In this document: positions 27,752 to 35,962 of the stretch, piece by piece
Layout of the letters: each line of letters starts with the position of its first letter
Position numbering within the stretch: the first letter of the stretch is position 1
NCBI GenBank assembly: GCA_963726335.1
Contig: CAVSCD010000012.1
Coordinates: 930,001 to 994,000, forward strand
Direction of reading: 5' to 3'
DNA from: CAVSCD01 sp963726335
Lineage (GTDB): Bacteria; Acidobacteriota; Aminicenantia; Aminicenantales; UBA8522
DNA: 64,000 nt
The notes under the pieces: generated by a model
What the model was told of the DNA's origin: nothing
The model's database searches: none
Seen by the model: only the letters and a program-made list of their open reading frames with translations
Made by a program: the position numbers and the translations under genes

Positions 27752-28579
27752 GTGCCCGAGCTCCCCGAAGTCGAAACCGTCGTCCGCTGCCTCCGGCCCC
27801 GGCTGGCCGGGCGGGAGGTCCGGCAGGTCCGGGTCTTTTTCCCGCCGGTTGTCCGCCGTCCCGGAGCGGCGGGCCTGCGGCCGCTTCGGGGCCGGACGGT
27901 GCTCGGCATCGGGCGCCGGGGAAAGTTGATCATCATCCGGTTCTCGGGGGGGCTGTCCCTTCTTTTCCACCTCAAGATGACCGGCCAGTTGTTTTTCTGC
28001 GAACCGGGCGCTCCGCGCGACAAGCACACCCGCCTGGCCATCGCTTTCCGGGATCCCGGCCGAGAGCTCCGCTTCCGCGACGTGCGGAAGTTCGGGTTCG
28101 CCATGGCGCTCGCGACCGCCGAAGCCGGGTTGGCCCCGGAGCTCAGCCGGCTCGGGCCCGAGCCCCTGTCCCTCGGGCTCGCCGAATTCCGGAGAGCCTT
28201 CGCCGGCCGGCGCGGACGCATCAAGGCTCGCCTGCTCGACCAGGGGATCGTCGCCGGCATCGGCAATATCTACGCCGACGAGATCCTGTTTGAAGCCCGC
28301 ATCCATCCGGAGACGGACGTTTCCCGGCTCGGCGCCGCTTCCTGGAGAAGGCTGTGGCCGGCCGTCGGCCTCGTCCTCCGGCGCGCCATCCGCCACCGCG
28401 GCACGACGCTTCGCGACTATCGCGACGGCGACGGAGAGCCCGGCGGCTTCCAGTCGCGGCTCCGAGTTTACGGCCGAGAGGGCGAGGCCTGTCCCCGCTG
28501 CGGCGCGGCAGTCCGCCTCGTGCGCGTCGCCGGCCGGAGCAGCCACTACTGTCCCCGCTGCCAGCGCCGGCGCGTTTGA
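27752..28579 (+). CDS. mutM: formamidopyrimidine-DNA glycosylase (Fpg/MutM)
   Basis: A 275-residue bifunctional glycosylase/AP lyase that removes 8-oxoguanine and formamidopyrimidines. The start GTG gives Pro2-Glu3-Leu-Pro-Glu-Val-Glu, the catalytic N-terminus. Further marks are FHLKMTGQL (with the conserved Lys), the helix-two-turn-helix motif with GIGNIYADEILF, and the C-terminal zinc finger CPRCGA...CPRCQ. It is a complete enzyme of normal length, with no unusual replacement in the active site. The gene is divergent from the DUF6677-like gene. Confidence 0.92.
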   Translation: MPELPEVETVVRCLRPRLAGREVRQVRVFFPPVVRRPGAAGLRPLRGRTVLGIGRRGKLIIIRFSGGLSLLFHLKMTGQLFFCEPGAPRDKHTRLAIAFRDPGRELRFRDVRKFGFAMALATAEAGLAPELSRLGPEPLSLGLAEFRRAFAGRRGRIKARLLDQGIVAGIGNIYADEILFEARIHPETDVSRLGAASWRRLWPAVGLVLRRAIRHRGTTLRDYRDGDGEPGGFQSRLRVYGREGEACPRCGAAVRLVRVAGRSSHYCPRCQRRRV

Positions 28580-28603
28580 CTTCAGTACCTGTTTCACTAT
28601 AAT
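28576..28603 (+). promoter_or_regulatory. promoter of the diiron-protein/rubredoxin genes
   Basis: TTGACT at 28576-28581, 16 nt, and a perfect TATAAT at 28598-28603. The ATG at 28635 has AAGGAG upstream. Confidence 0.65.
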
Positions 28604-28634
28604 TGAGCGGGACGTCCCGAAGGAGATTCCATCC

Positions 28635-29087
28635 ATGGGTTTTTCGACGTTCAACGACGTCATTGTGTTCGCCATCCGGCGGGAGGAAGAGGCCGCCAAG
28701 GCCTACGGGGAAATGATGGCGATGGCCAAGGAGGAGTCGGCCCGGAAGCTGCTCCTCGACCTCCAGGAAGAGGAAAAGAACCACAAGCGAGTTCTTCAGG
28801 GACTGACCGAAGCGAGGACAACGGCCGCCTCGGGCAAGGACGTCCGGGACCTCAAGATCAGCGATTACCTGGTTGACGAACCTCTCGAGCCGGCGATGAA
28901 TTTCCAGGACCTTCTCATCTTCGCCGCCAAAAAGGAGAAGAAAGCCGTCGAGCTCTACAAGGACCTGGCGAAAGAGGCCGAGACCAAGGAGCTGAAGCGG
29001 CTCTTCGAGTACCTCGAAAAGCAGGAGAAGGCGCACAAGCTGAGGCTGGAACTGGAATATGAGAAGCGCGTCCTCTGGGAGGACTGA
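28635..29087 (+). CDS. rubrerythrin-like ferritin-fold diiron protein
   Basis: A 150-residue four-helix-bundle protein made of two similar halves. EEEAAKAYGEM and EEEKNHKRVL in the first half and KKEKKAVELYKDL and KQEKAHKLRLE in the second carry the E...ExxH diiron ligands of the ferritin-like superfamily. No rubredoxin domain is attached; a separate rubredoxin gene follows at 29141. The pair probably forms a peroxide-reducing system in the cytoplasm, with rubredoxin giving the electrons. The start has AAGGAG and a strong promoter upstream. Confidence 0.75.
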   Translation: MGFSTFNDVIVFAIRREEEAAKAYGEMMAMAKEESARKLLLDLQEEEKNHKRVLQGLTEARTTAASGKDVRDLKISDYLVDEPLEPAMNFQDLLIFAAKKEKKAVELYKDLAKEAETKELKRLFEYLEKQEKAHKLRLELEYEKRVLWED

Positions 29088-29140
29088 GCGGACCGGCCAG
29101 GGAAGTCAACCCCCAGCGATATCAATAAAGGAGACGGCGC

Positions 29141-29302
29141 ATGGAAAAGTATGAATGCACGGCCTGCGGCTATATCTATGACCCGGCCGCGGGCGACCCC
29201 GACAACGGCATCAACCCCGGGACCCCCTTCAGCGAGCTTCCCGACGACTGGGTGTGCCCCCAGTGCGGAGTGGACAAGAGCTTTTTCCAGAAAATGGCAT
29301 GA
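29141..29302 (+). CDS. rubredoxin
   Basis: A 53-residue rubredoxin. The iron-binding cysteines are in YECTACGYIYDP and, 30 residues on, WVCPQCGVDKS, with the usual PGTPFSELPDDW between. It would shuttle single electrons to rubrerythrin-type peroxidases. AAGGAG precedes the ATG. It follows the diiron protein by 53 nt. Confidence 0.92.
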   Translation: MEKYECTACGYIYDPAAGDPDNGINPGTPFSELPDDWVCPQCGVDKSFFQKMA

Positions 29303-29375
29303 TCGCCGGCATGACGGACATGAGAATTCGCGTCCGCCGCAGCGGCCCCGGGGAGCCGCGGGGCGATTCGGGCCG

Positions 29376-30398
29376 ATGAACAGGAAGCTGATCACTCTCC
29401 TGGCCGCCTTCGTCGCGGCGCTGGCCGCGGTGCCCGCCCGGGCGCAGCTCCGGGTCCAAGGCTACCTTTCTTTTCATTACCAGGACGGCGAATCGCAGAG
29501 CCTTTCGCCTTACGGCGAGTTCGGCACGCCCCGGGCCGGAGTGTTTTTCTTGGGCCTGATCGAGAACGTCTTCGATTATAATCTCGAGCTCCGTTTCGAC
29601 AGCAACGACATCATTGAGGTCCAGGAGGCGTGGGTCGGCTACAGGCCCTCCGCCGCCTTTCACGCCAAGGTCGGCATGTACCTCGTGCCGTTCGGCGTTT
29701 ACAACACGGCCAGCCGTCCTTACCAGACTCCGCTCATCCGGACCCCGCTGCCGCAGGCCGCGCTCTACCCCGATAGCTGGAGAGACCTGGGCGTGCTGAC
29801 CGAAGGCGAAACGAAGGTTTTCCGTTACGCGGTCTATCTTGGAAACGGGCTGCGCGAGGCGGCTGACCTCGGTTCGGGCCAGCAGTTCGGCGACAACAAC
29901 GGCAACAAAGGGCAGGGCACTCAAATCGCGGTCAAGCTGAGCAGCGGCTTCGAAGTGGGCATTTCCTATAACCGCAGCAAGTTCGATGATGAGGCCACGA
30001 GAAGCCTGAATCTCTGGGGAGCCCATGTCAACTTGATCAGCCAGGCCTTCCGGCTCCTCTACGAATACAGCCAGGCCGAGATCGAAAACCCCGACGGGTA
30101 TTCGAAGGGAGAACTTCAGGGGCATCTCGTGCTCGGCTCCCTGAGCTGGCAAGGTTTCTCTCCCGTCGTCAGCTACCAGAAGCTCGATTATAATGACGCC
30201 TACCACGGAGCGGAGTTCTCCGTTCCCTTGGCCGCCGTCGGCGCCGGGATCGTCCAGGCCGACTCCCGGTGGACGATCGGGCTCGTCTTCACGCCCGTCG
30301 AATCCGTCATGCTGAAACTGGAGTATGATTTCAACCGGGAGGAACTCGGGGAAATCGATAACGATATCTTTCTCGCGCAGGTGGCGCTTCATTTCTGA
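29376..30398 (+). CDS. porin-like outer-membrane beta-barrel protein
   Basis: A 340-residue protein with a cleavable signal (MNRKLITLLAAFVAALAAVPARAQ), then alternating beta strands and an end in aromatic residues (QVALHF). The first 150 residues resemble the phosphate-selective porin O/P family (ELRFDSNDIIEVQEAWVGY, VGMYLVPFGV). Probably a trimeric or monomeric porin. The start at 29376 is the Met before the signal peptide. It follows rubredoxin by 73 nt. The solute is unknown. Confidence 0.7.
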   Translation: MNRKLITLLAAFVAALAAVPARAQLRVQGYLSFHYQDGESQSLSPYGEFGTPRAGVFFLGLIENVFDYNLELRFDSNDIIEVQEAWVGYRPSAAFHAKVGMYLVPFGVYNTASRPYQTPLIRTPLPQAALYPDSWRDLGVLTEGETKVFRYAVYLGNGLREAADLGSGQQFGDNNGNKGQGTQIAVKLSSGFEVGISYNRSKFDDEATRSLNLWGAHVNLISQAFRLLYEYSQAEIENPDGYSKGELQGHLVLGSLSWQGFSPVVSYQKLDYNDAYHGAEFSVPLAAVGAGIVQADSRWTIGLVFTPVESVMLKLEYDFNREELGEIDNDIFLAQVALHF

Positions 30399-30425
30399 GT
30401 CGCAATCCTCTATCGAAGGTGCAAT

Positions 30426-31751
30426 ATGGCCAACATCGTCGTTCTCGGCACGCAGTGGGGAGATGAGGGCAAGGGCAAGGTCGTCGACCTGCTGACCCCT
30501 TCCTTTGACATCGTCGCCCGCTACCAAGGGGGCCACAACGCGGGACACACCGTCTATGTCGGCGGCCAAAAGCTCGTCCTCCACCTCATCCCCTCGGGGA
30601 TCCTCCACCCCGGCAAGCGCTGCGTCATCGGGAACGGCCTGGCCCTGAGCCCGTCCGCCCTCCTGAAGGAGGCGGCCATGCTCGAGGAGCGGGGCATCAT
30701 CATCGGCGACCGCCTGATGATCAGCCGGAACGCCCATCTCATACTCCCGTATCATCTGGTCCTCGAAAGGATCTCGGAAGAGAAAAAAGGGGACAGGCGG
30801 ATCGGCACGACGAACCAGGGGATCGGCCCCGCCTATGAAGACAAGGTTGCGAGGTGCGGCATCCGCGCGGGCGACCTCCTCGAACCGGGGGTGTTCGAAG
30901 ACAAGCTCAGGGCCAACGTGGCCGAGAAGAATGCGATCATCAAGGCCGCCGGTTTGCCTCCGGTCGAGGCCGGCGAGATCCTCGAGGAGTACGCCGGATA
31001 TGCCTCCCGGCTGGCCGGGCTCATCGGCGATGTTTCGCTGTATTTGGACCGGAGCATCAAAGAGGGGAAATCGATCATGGCCGAGGGCGCCCAGGGGGCT
31101 CTCCTCGACGTCGACCACGGCACCTACCCGTTCGTGACGTCCTCGAGTTGCACGGCCGGCGGGGTTTCGACCGGCCTGGGCATCGGTCCGACCCGGATCG
31201 GCCATGTCGTCGGCATCGCCAAGGCGTACATCACGCGGGTGGGAGGGGGGCCGTTCCCGACCGAGATCCGCGATGACCGGTCGAAGCTCATCCAGGAGCG
31301 CGGCCACGAGTTCGGCGCCACCACCGGCCGGCCGCGGCGCTGCGGCTGGTTTGACGCCGTGGCCACGGCCTATTCCTGCCGGGTCAACGGCATCGGGAAG
31401 GTCGTGCTGACCAAGCCCGATATCCTGGATGCTTTCGAGGAGATCCCGGTCTGCACCGGCTATCTCTACAAAGGGGAGAGGCTGGCGGGTTTCCCCACGG
31501 AGCCCTGGATCCTGGAACAGGTGTCGCCGGAACTCCGCGTGCTCAAAGGCTGGAGGAAGCCGGTCCATAATGTCACGGACTGGGAGGCGCTGCCGGGAGA
31601 GTTCCGCGACTATCTCCGGTTCATCGAGGACGCCATCGAGGCCCGGGTCTGTATCGTTTCCACGGGCGTCGAGCGCCGGGATGCCATCTTTATCCAAGAC
31701 CAGCTCCGGGGCATCGTCGACCTCGATCGCATCAAGGCGGACCTCGGCTGA
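30426..31751 (+). CDS. purA: adenylosuccinate synthetase
   Basis: A 441-residue GTP-dependent ligase that makes adenylosuccinate from IMP and aspartate. The P-loop-like GTQWGDEGKGKVVD is at residues 8-21, GGHNAGHTV at 35-43, then IGTTNQGIGPAYEDK, EGAQGALLDVDHGTYPFVTSS, VGGGPFPTE and TTGRPRRCGWFD. PurB at 56-57 kb catalyses the next step. The start has GAAGGTG upstream. Length and motifs are normal. Confidence 0.95.
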   Translation: MANIVVLGTQWGDEGKGKVVDLLTPSFDIVARYQGGHNAGHTVYVGGQKLVLHLIPSGILHPGKRCVIGNGLALSPSALLKEAAMLEERGIIIGDRLMISRNAHLILPYHLVLERISEEKKGDRRIGTTNQGIGPAYEDKVARCGIRAGDLLEPGVFEDKLRANVAEKNAIIKAAGLPPVEAGEILEEYAGYASRLAGLIGDVSLYLDRSIKEGKSIMAEGAQGALLDVDHGTYPFVTSSSCTAGGVSTGLGIGPTRIGHVVGIAKAYITRVGGGPFPTEIRDDRSKLIQERGHEFGATTGRPRRCGWFDAVATAYSCRVNGIGKVVLTKPDILDAFEEIPVCTGYLYKGERLAGFPTEPWILEQVSPELRVLKGWRKPVHNVTDWEALPGEFRDYLRFIEDAIEARVCIVSTGVERRDAIFIQDQLRGIVDLDRIKADLG

Positions 31752-31809
31752 TACCCCCCTTGCTCCACTCCCGCCGCGAGTGGTGCGGCCCGGAAATGAC
31801 TTGGCTGAA

Positions 31810-31839
31810 TTGACAGCCTCCGAACTCTGTGGGTAATAT
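31810..31839 (+). promoter_or_regulatory. promoter of the desulforedoxin-like gene
   Basis: TTGACA at 31810-31815, 18 nt, TAATAT at 31834-31839. The leader of about 65 nt has a hairpin, GCCGGGG at 31850-31856 with CCCCGGC at 31874-31880. Confidence 0.5.
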
Positions 31840-31910
31840 ATTTATAGAGGCCGGGGGCCGATGATCTCAGTCGCCCCGGCTCGAATCCAGGTCGAACAAG
31901 GAGACTGAAC

Positions 31911-32093
31911 ATGGCCAAAGCCGTCAAGACAGCGGTCAAGAAACCCGTGGGCAAAGCGAAGCCGAAAGCCGTCAAGAAAGCCGAGGCTTACGAATGCGGC
32001 GTGTGCGGCTACCGTCTCGTGGCCAATTCGGAATGCGGCTGCATCGAGGAGCACGTCATTATCTGCTGTGACAAGCCGATGAAGAAAAAATAG
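31911..32093 (+). CDS. desulforedoxin-like small protein with a lysine-rich N-terminus
   Basis: A 60-residue protein. Residues 1-25 are Lys/Ala-rich, like a histone H1 tail. Residues 27-57 contain YECGVCGYRL and, near the end, IICCDKPM. The CxxCG...CC..PM pattern is that of the desulforedoxin domain found alone or at the N-terminus of desulfoferrodoxin, which binds one iron with four cysteines. Two additional cysteines (CGC) lie between. AAGGAG precedes the ATG. Probably an electron carrier or metal-binding protein. The basic tail might bind nucleic acid or a partner protein, which is speculation. It is followed by phzF after one nt. Confidence 0.6.
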   Translation: MAKAVKTAVKKPVGKAKPKAVKKAEAYECGVCGYRLVANSECGCIEEHVIICCDKPMKKK

Positions 32094-32094
32094 G

Positions 32095-32985
32095 ATGGGC
32101 CCCCATCCGTTCTCCATCGTTGACGTTTTTGCCGAAGCCAAGTATGCCGGGAACGAGCTCGCGGTCATCCGGCAGGCGGCGTCGATCTCCGGCCCGGACA
32201 TGCAGAAGATCGCCCGGGAGATGAACTTCTCGGAAACGACGTTCATCCTGAAAGACGAGGCGAGCGGGGGAGGCGGGTTCGACGTCCGGATCTTCACCCC
32301 GCGGTCCGAGATGCCGTTCGCCGGCCACCCCACGCTCGGGACCGCCTTCATCATCCAGCAGGAGATCCTCAAGCAGGAGGTCAACGAAGTCGTCCTCAAC
32401 CTGAAAGTGGGCCCGATCCCCGTGACGTTCACCTATCGCGGCGGGGAACCGGACGTCTTGTGGATGAGACAGATCCCGCCCGGCTTCGGACAGACGATCA
32501 CAGCGGAGCAGGCGGCCCAGGTGCTCGGGCTCAAGCCCGCGGACATCGACCCGCGGTTCCCTGTCCAGAGCGTCTCGACCGGCGTGCCGTTTTTTATCGT
32601 TCCCCTGAAGACCGCGGAGGCGTTGCGGCGCAGCCGGGTCGACCCCCGCAAGTTCTTCGCCCTGATCAACCGGACCGAGGCCAAGGCTTTCCTTCTTTTC
32701 TGCCCCGAGACGCTCAACCCGGAGAATCACCTTCAGGTCCGGGTTTTTGCCGACGCTCTGGGCGTCCCCGAGGATCCGGCGACAGGAAGCGCCAACGGCT
32801 GCCTGGCCGGGTATCTCGTCAAGCACAGGTACTTCGGCCAGGCTGAGGTCGATATCCGGGTGGAACAAGGGCATGAGGTGGGCCGTCCGTCCCTTCTCCT
32901 GCTCAAAGCCGGGGAGAAGGGCGAGGCCATATCTGTCTCTGTCGGCGGCCGGGTGATACCGGTGGCCCGGGGGGAGCTCGTCTAG
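32095..32985 (+). CDS. PhzF-family isomerase/epimerase
   Basis: A 296-residue protein with the duplicated diaminopimelate-epimerase-like fold. Family markers are VDVFAEAKYAGNELAVI, the catalytic-Glu segment MNFSETTFI, IFTPRSEMPFAGHPTLGTA, and the second-half EDPATGSANGCLAGYL. PhzF itself isomerises a phenazine precursor; most homologues have unknown substrates. No phenazine genes are near. The ATG follows the stop of the desulforedoxin-like gene by one nt, so the two are co-transcribed. Confidence 0.8.
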   Translation: MGPHPFSIVDVFAEAKYAGNELAVIRQAASISGPDMQKIAREMNFSETTFILKDEASGGGGFDVRIFTPRSEMPFAGHPTLGTAFIIQQEILKQEVNEVVLNLKVGPIPVTFTYRGGEPDVLWMRQIPPGFGQTITAEQAAQVLGLKPADIDPRFPVQSVSTGVPFFIVPLKTAEALRRSRVDPRKFFALINRTEAKAFLLFCPETLNPENHLQVRVFADALGVPEDPATGSANGCLAGYLVKHRYFGQAEVDIRVEQGHEVGRPSLLLLKAGEKGEAISVSVGGRVIPVARGELV

Positions 32986-33099
32986 GAAAGCGCCCTAAAG
33001 CCTACTATTCCGATAAGATTAGTTGATGTTCTCCGGCTGAATCCTTAATATGAAGGAGTCCCGCGAGAGTACGAAATTCGCGGGGAAGGGGCGAAACGC

Positions 33100-34842
33100 G
33101 TGATCAAAGACTTATCCGTCATGATCGCCGGCAAGGCGGGAGACGGAGTTCTCTTTACGGGGAACGTTCTCGCCCGGCTCTTTAAGCGGCACGGCTGGGA
33201 GGCCTCGACCTACAGGGACTTCCCTTCGAACATCCGCGGCGAAGCGACGAGCTATATCATCCGGGGTTCGCTCGACAAAAGCTATGGCCTGAGCGACAGA
33301 CTGGATATCCTGCTGTCGTTCGACTGCGAGGCCACCATCTCCCATCTTCCCGAGATCGGCGCCGGCGGCATCGTCTTCTGCGACGGCCATCAGGATGCCG
33401 TGATACCCTCCGCCGGAACAAAAGGTTTTGCCTTCCACAAGTTTCCGCTCCGGGCCCTGGCCCGGGAGCGCTTCGGCCAGGAGATCTACAAAAACATGCT
33501 GGCCTTGGGCGCGCTCGCTTACGTCCTCGACCTCGACTGCGTGGTCCTCGACCGCATCATCGCCGAGATGTTCCTCAAGAAGAAGGGCGAGGAGGTCGTC
33601 AGGAAAAACGTCGAAGCCGCCGCCTTCGGTTATCAAAAGGCCAAGGAGATCACCTCCGGGAACGACCGGCATCCCCTGGTCCGAAAGCCCGACCGGGGCC
33701 GCATCCTGCTCTCCGGGGACGAGGCCATCGCCCTCGGGGCCCTGGCGGCGGGCTGCCGGTTTTTCGCCGCTTACCCCATCTGCCCGGCCTCGGAGATCTA
33801 CCTGTGGCTGACCCGCCACCTGCCGGAGTTTAACGGCGTCGTCGTTCAAACCGAGGACGAGATCTCCGCCCTCAACATGGCCCTGGGCGCCGCCTTCGCC
33901 GGCGCGCGGGCGATGACCGGCACCTCGGGGCCGGGCGCTTCCCTGATGATGGAGGCCTTCAGCCTGGCGGGGATGACCGAGACCCCGGTCGTCATCGCCC
34001 ATGTCCAGCGCCTCGGTCCGGCCACGGGCGTGCCGACGAAAACCCAGCAGGAAGATGTCCTGCAATGGATCTTCGGGTCCCACGGCGAGTTCCCGCGGAT
34101 CGTCCTCGCGCCGGGGACGGTCGGCGAGTGTTTCGACCTGACCGTCAGGGCGTTCAACCTGGCCGAGAAATATCAATGCCCGGTGATCGTCCTGACCGAG
34201 CTCGACATGGGTCAGAACTTCCGGACTTCGAAGGCTTTCGACTTGGCGGGAGTCAAGATCGACAGGGGAAAGCTCCTCCGCGGCGAAGACCTCCTGAAGC
34301 TCGCGGACTACCGCCGGTACGAGTTCACGGCCGACGGCGTTTCGCCGCGGGCCCGGCCGTCCTTCAAGGGCGGCGTCCACCTCGCCGAAAGCGTGGAGCA
34401 CGACGAGCACGGCTACCGCGACGAGGACGACAGAAACCGCGTCCGGATGATGGACAAGAGGATGTGCAAGCTTGCCCGGGCCGCGCGCGACCTCGCTCCG
34501 CCCCGGCTGTGGGGCGAGCGGAAGGCCGAGGCGGGTTTCATCTCCTTCGGCTCGACGCTCGGCGCCGTCCTCGAGGCGCGGGACAAGCTTCGCGAGCAGA
34601 ACATCCGGTCCAATTTCCTCCAGTTGAGGACGCTTTGGCCGTTCCCCGCCGCGGCCGTCGAGAGGTTCCTCGAGGGCTGCGAGAAGGCCTTTGTGGTGGA
34701 AAGCAATTACTCCGGACAGCTGGCGACGCTCATCAAGAGCCAGCTCAGCCCCTGCCGCGAGCTCCGCAGCATCGTCAATTATTCGACCCGCGCGTTCCTG
34801 CCGGGCGAGATCGTCCGTCCGGTCCGGAGGGCCTTCCGATGA
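33100..34842 (+). CDS. korA: 2-oxoacid:ferredoxin oxidoreductase, fused gamma-alpha subunit
   Basis: A 580-residue subunit. Residues 1-190 are the gamma (acceptor) domain with IAGKAGDGVLFTGNVLARL and FPSNIRGEATSY. From about 205 comes the alpha/pyrimidine domain (GDEAIALGALAAGCRFFAAYPI, TEDEISALNMALGAAFAGAR, TSGPGASLMMEAFSLAGM). With the overlapping beta subunit it oxidatively decarboxylates a 2-oxoacid, often 2-oxoglutarate for this gamma-alpha type, and reduces ferredoxin. The GTG start has GGGGAAGGGG upstream, next to a small hairpin (33060-33084). Substrate cannot be fixed by eye. Confidence 0.82.
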   Translation: MIKDLSVMIAGKAGDGVLFTGNVLARLFKRHGWEASTYRDFPSNIRGEATSYIIRGSLDKSYGLSDRLDILLSFDCEATISHLPEIGAGGIVFCDGHQDAVIPSAGTKGFAFHKFPLRALARERFGQEIYKNMLALGALAYVLDLDCVVLDRIIAEMFLKKKGEEVVRKNVEAAAFGYQKAKEITSGNDRHPLVRKPDRGRILLSGDEAIALGALAAGCRFFAAYPICPASEIYLWLTRHLPEFNGVVVQTEDEISALNMALGAAFAGARAMTGTSGPGASLMMEAFSLAGMTETPVVIAHVQRLGPATGVPTKTQQEDVLQWIFGSHGEFPRIVLAPGTVGECFDLTVRAFNLAEKYQCPVIVLTELDMGQNFRTSKAFDLAGVKIDRGKLLRGEDLLKLADYRRYEFTADGVSPRARPSFKGGVHLAESVEHDEHGYRDEDDRNRVRMMDKRMCKLARAARDLAPPRLWGERKAEAGFISFGSTLGAVLEARDKLREQNIRSNFLQLRTLWPFPAAAVERFLEGCEKAFVVESNYSGQLATLIKSQLSPCRELRSIVNYSTRAFLPGEIVRPVRRAFR

Positions 34843-35699
34843 GAGACAAGGCAGCTTTCCATCGCGTGGCCCCCACTTGGTGCCCGGGCTGCGGCCTGTA
34901 CGGCATCTTCGAGGCCATCAAGCGGGCCGCGGCGGCCCTCGACCTCGAGCCCGAGAACATTGTCACGGTCACGGGGATCGGCTGCCACGGCCGGATGAAT
35001 AACTACTTCCTCGGCTACGGGTTTCACGGCCTGCACGGCCGGACCATGCCTCTCGCCACGGGCGTCAAACTGGCTAATCCGGGACTCCGGGTGGTCGCCG
35101 TGAGCGGCGACGGCGACGCCTATTCCATCGGCCTCGGCCACTTCATCCAGACCGTCCGCAAGAACATCGGTCTCACTTACATCGTTTCCGACAACCGCAT
35201 CTATGGGCTTACCCAGGGCCAAGTTTCGCCGACGTCGGATTTCGGGGCCGTGACGCTCTCGACGCCGTTCGGGTCCAAGGACTTTCCGCTCGACGGGCCG
35301 GCCCTGGCGTTCGCCGCCGGCGGGACGTTCATCGCCCGCGGCTTCTCCGGCGACGTGGCCGGGCTGGCCTCGCTCATCGAACGCGGCCTCCGGCACAAGG
35401 GTTTCTCGCTCATCGACGTTCTCAGCCCCTGCGTCACCCACAACAAGCTGAATACCTACGATTGGTTCCGGAAGCACATCGTGCGCCTGGACGACGACCC
35501 CGCCTACGATCCCAAGGATAAGCAGAAGGCGTGGGCCGCTCTGAGCCAGCCGGAGAAGATCGCCACCGGGCTCATCTACGAGGAGGACAAGGCCTGTTTC
35601 GAGGAGCTCATGCTCGCCGACCCGGGGCGGGCGATCGGCCTCGAAGAGCTCCGCGTGGACGCCGGGCGGCTGGACAAAATCATGGAAAAATTCCGGTGA
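34839..35699 (+). CDS. korB: 2-oxoacid:ferredoxin oxidoreductase, beta (TPP-binding) subunit
   Basis: A 286-residue subunit with WCPGCGLYGIFEAI at the start, the thiamine-diphosphate motif GDGDAYSIGLGHFIQTVRKN and NRIYGLTQGQVSPTS. The overall pattern is that of two-subunit KorAB/OorAB enzymes, without an extra delta ferredoxin subunit in the window. It overlaps korA by four nt (ATGA). It would supply low-potential electrons in an anaerobe. The next gene, a Nfu-type protein, follows after 39 nt. Confidence 0.85.
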   Translation: MRDKAAFHRVAPTWCPGCGLYGIFEAIKRAAAALDLEPENIVTVTGIGCHGRMNNYFLGYGFHGLHGRTMPLATGVKLANPGLRVVAVSGDGDAYSIGLGHFIQTVRKNIGLTYIVSDNRIYGLTQGQVSPTSDFGAVTLSTPFGSKDFPLDGPALAFAAGGTFIARGFSGDVAGLASLIERGLRHKGFSLIDVLSPCVTHNKLNTYDWFRKHIVRLDDDPAYDPKDKQKAWAALSQPEKIATGLIYEEDKACFEELMLADPGRAIGLEELRVDAGRLDKIMEKFR

Positions 35700-35738
35700 C
35701 GTGTTATATTGGTAGAAGAAGAAAAAAGGAGTTTCGAG

Positions 35739-35957
35739 ATGAAAGAGAAAGTCCAAGCCGCTTTGAATAAGGTCCGGCCGGCCCTGCAGGCCGACGGCGG
35801 AGATGTCGAGCTCGTCGACGTCACGGACGGGGTCGTCAAGGTCCGGCTGACCGGCGCTTGCGGCGGCTGCCCGATGTCCCAGATGACCCTGAAGATGGGC
35901 ATCGAACGCCACCTCAAGAAGGAAGTCCCCGAAGTCAAGGAAGTGGTTTCCGTCTGA
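35739..35957 (+). CDS. NifU C-terminal-like (Nfu) iron-sulfur protein
   Basis: A 72-residue Nfu domain. ALQADGGDVELVDV and TGACGGCPMSQMTLK contain the conserved CxxC that holds a transient [4Fe-4S] cluster for delivery to apo-proteins. AAGGAG eight nt upstream of the ATG at 35739 selects that start over the TTG at 35709. It stands five nt before the IscS-like gene, as part of an Fe-S assembly cluster. Confidence 0.88.
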   Translation: MKEKVQAALNKVRPALQADGGDVELVDVTDGVVKVRLTGACGGCPMSQMTLKMGIERHLKKEVPEVKEVVSV

Positions 35958-35962
35958 GGACC

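Noticed and set aside
29229..31697. Open frame of 822 codons on the minus strand, opposite the porin and purA
   Set aside because: It is the antisense shadow of two well-supported genes in high-GC DNA. Its composition is Arg/Asp/Gly-rich without any domain, and purA and the porin account for the region.
31850..31900. tRNA-like GGCTCGAATCC segment
   Set aside because: There is a T-loop-like string but no acceptor, D or anticodon stem. The hairpin in the leader explains the pairing.
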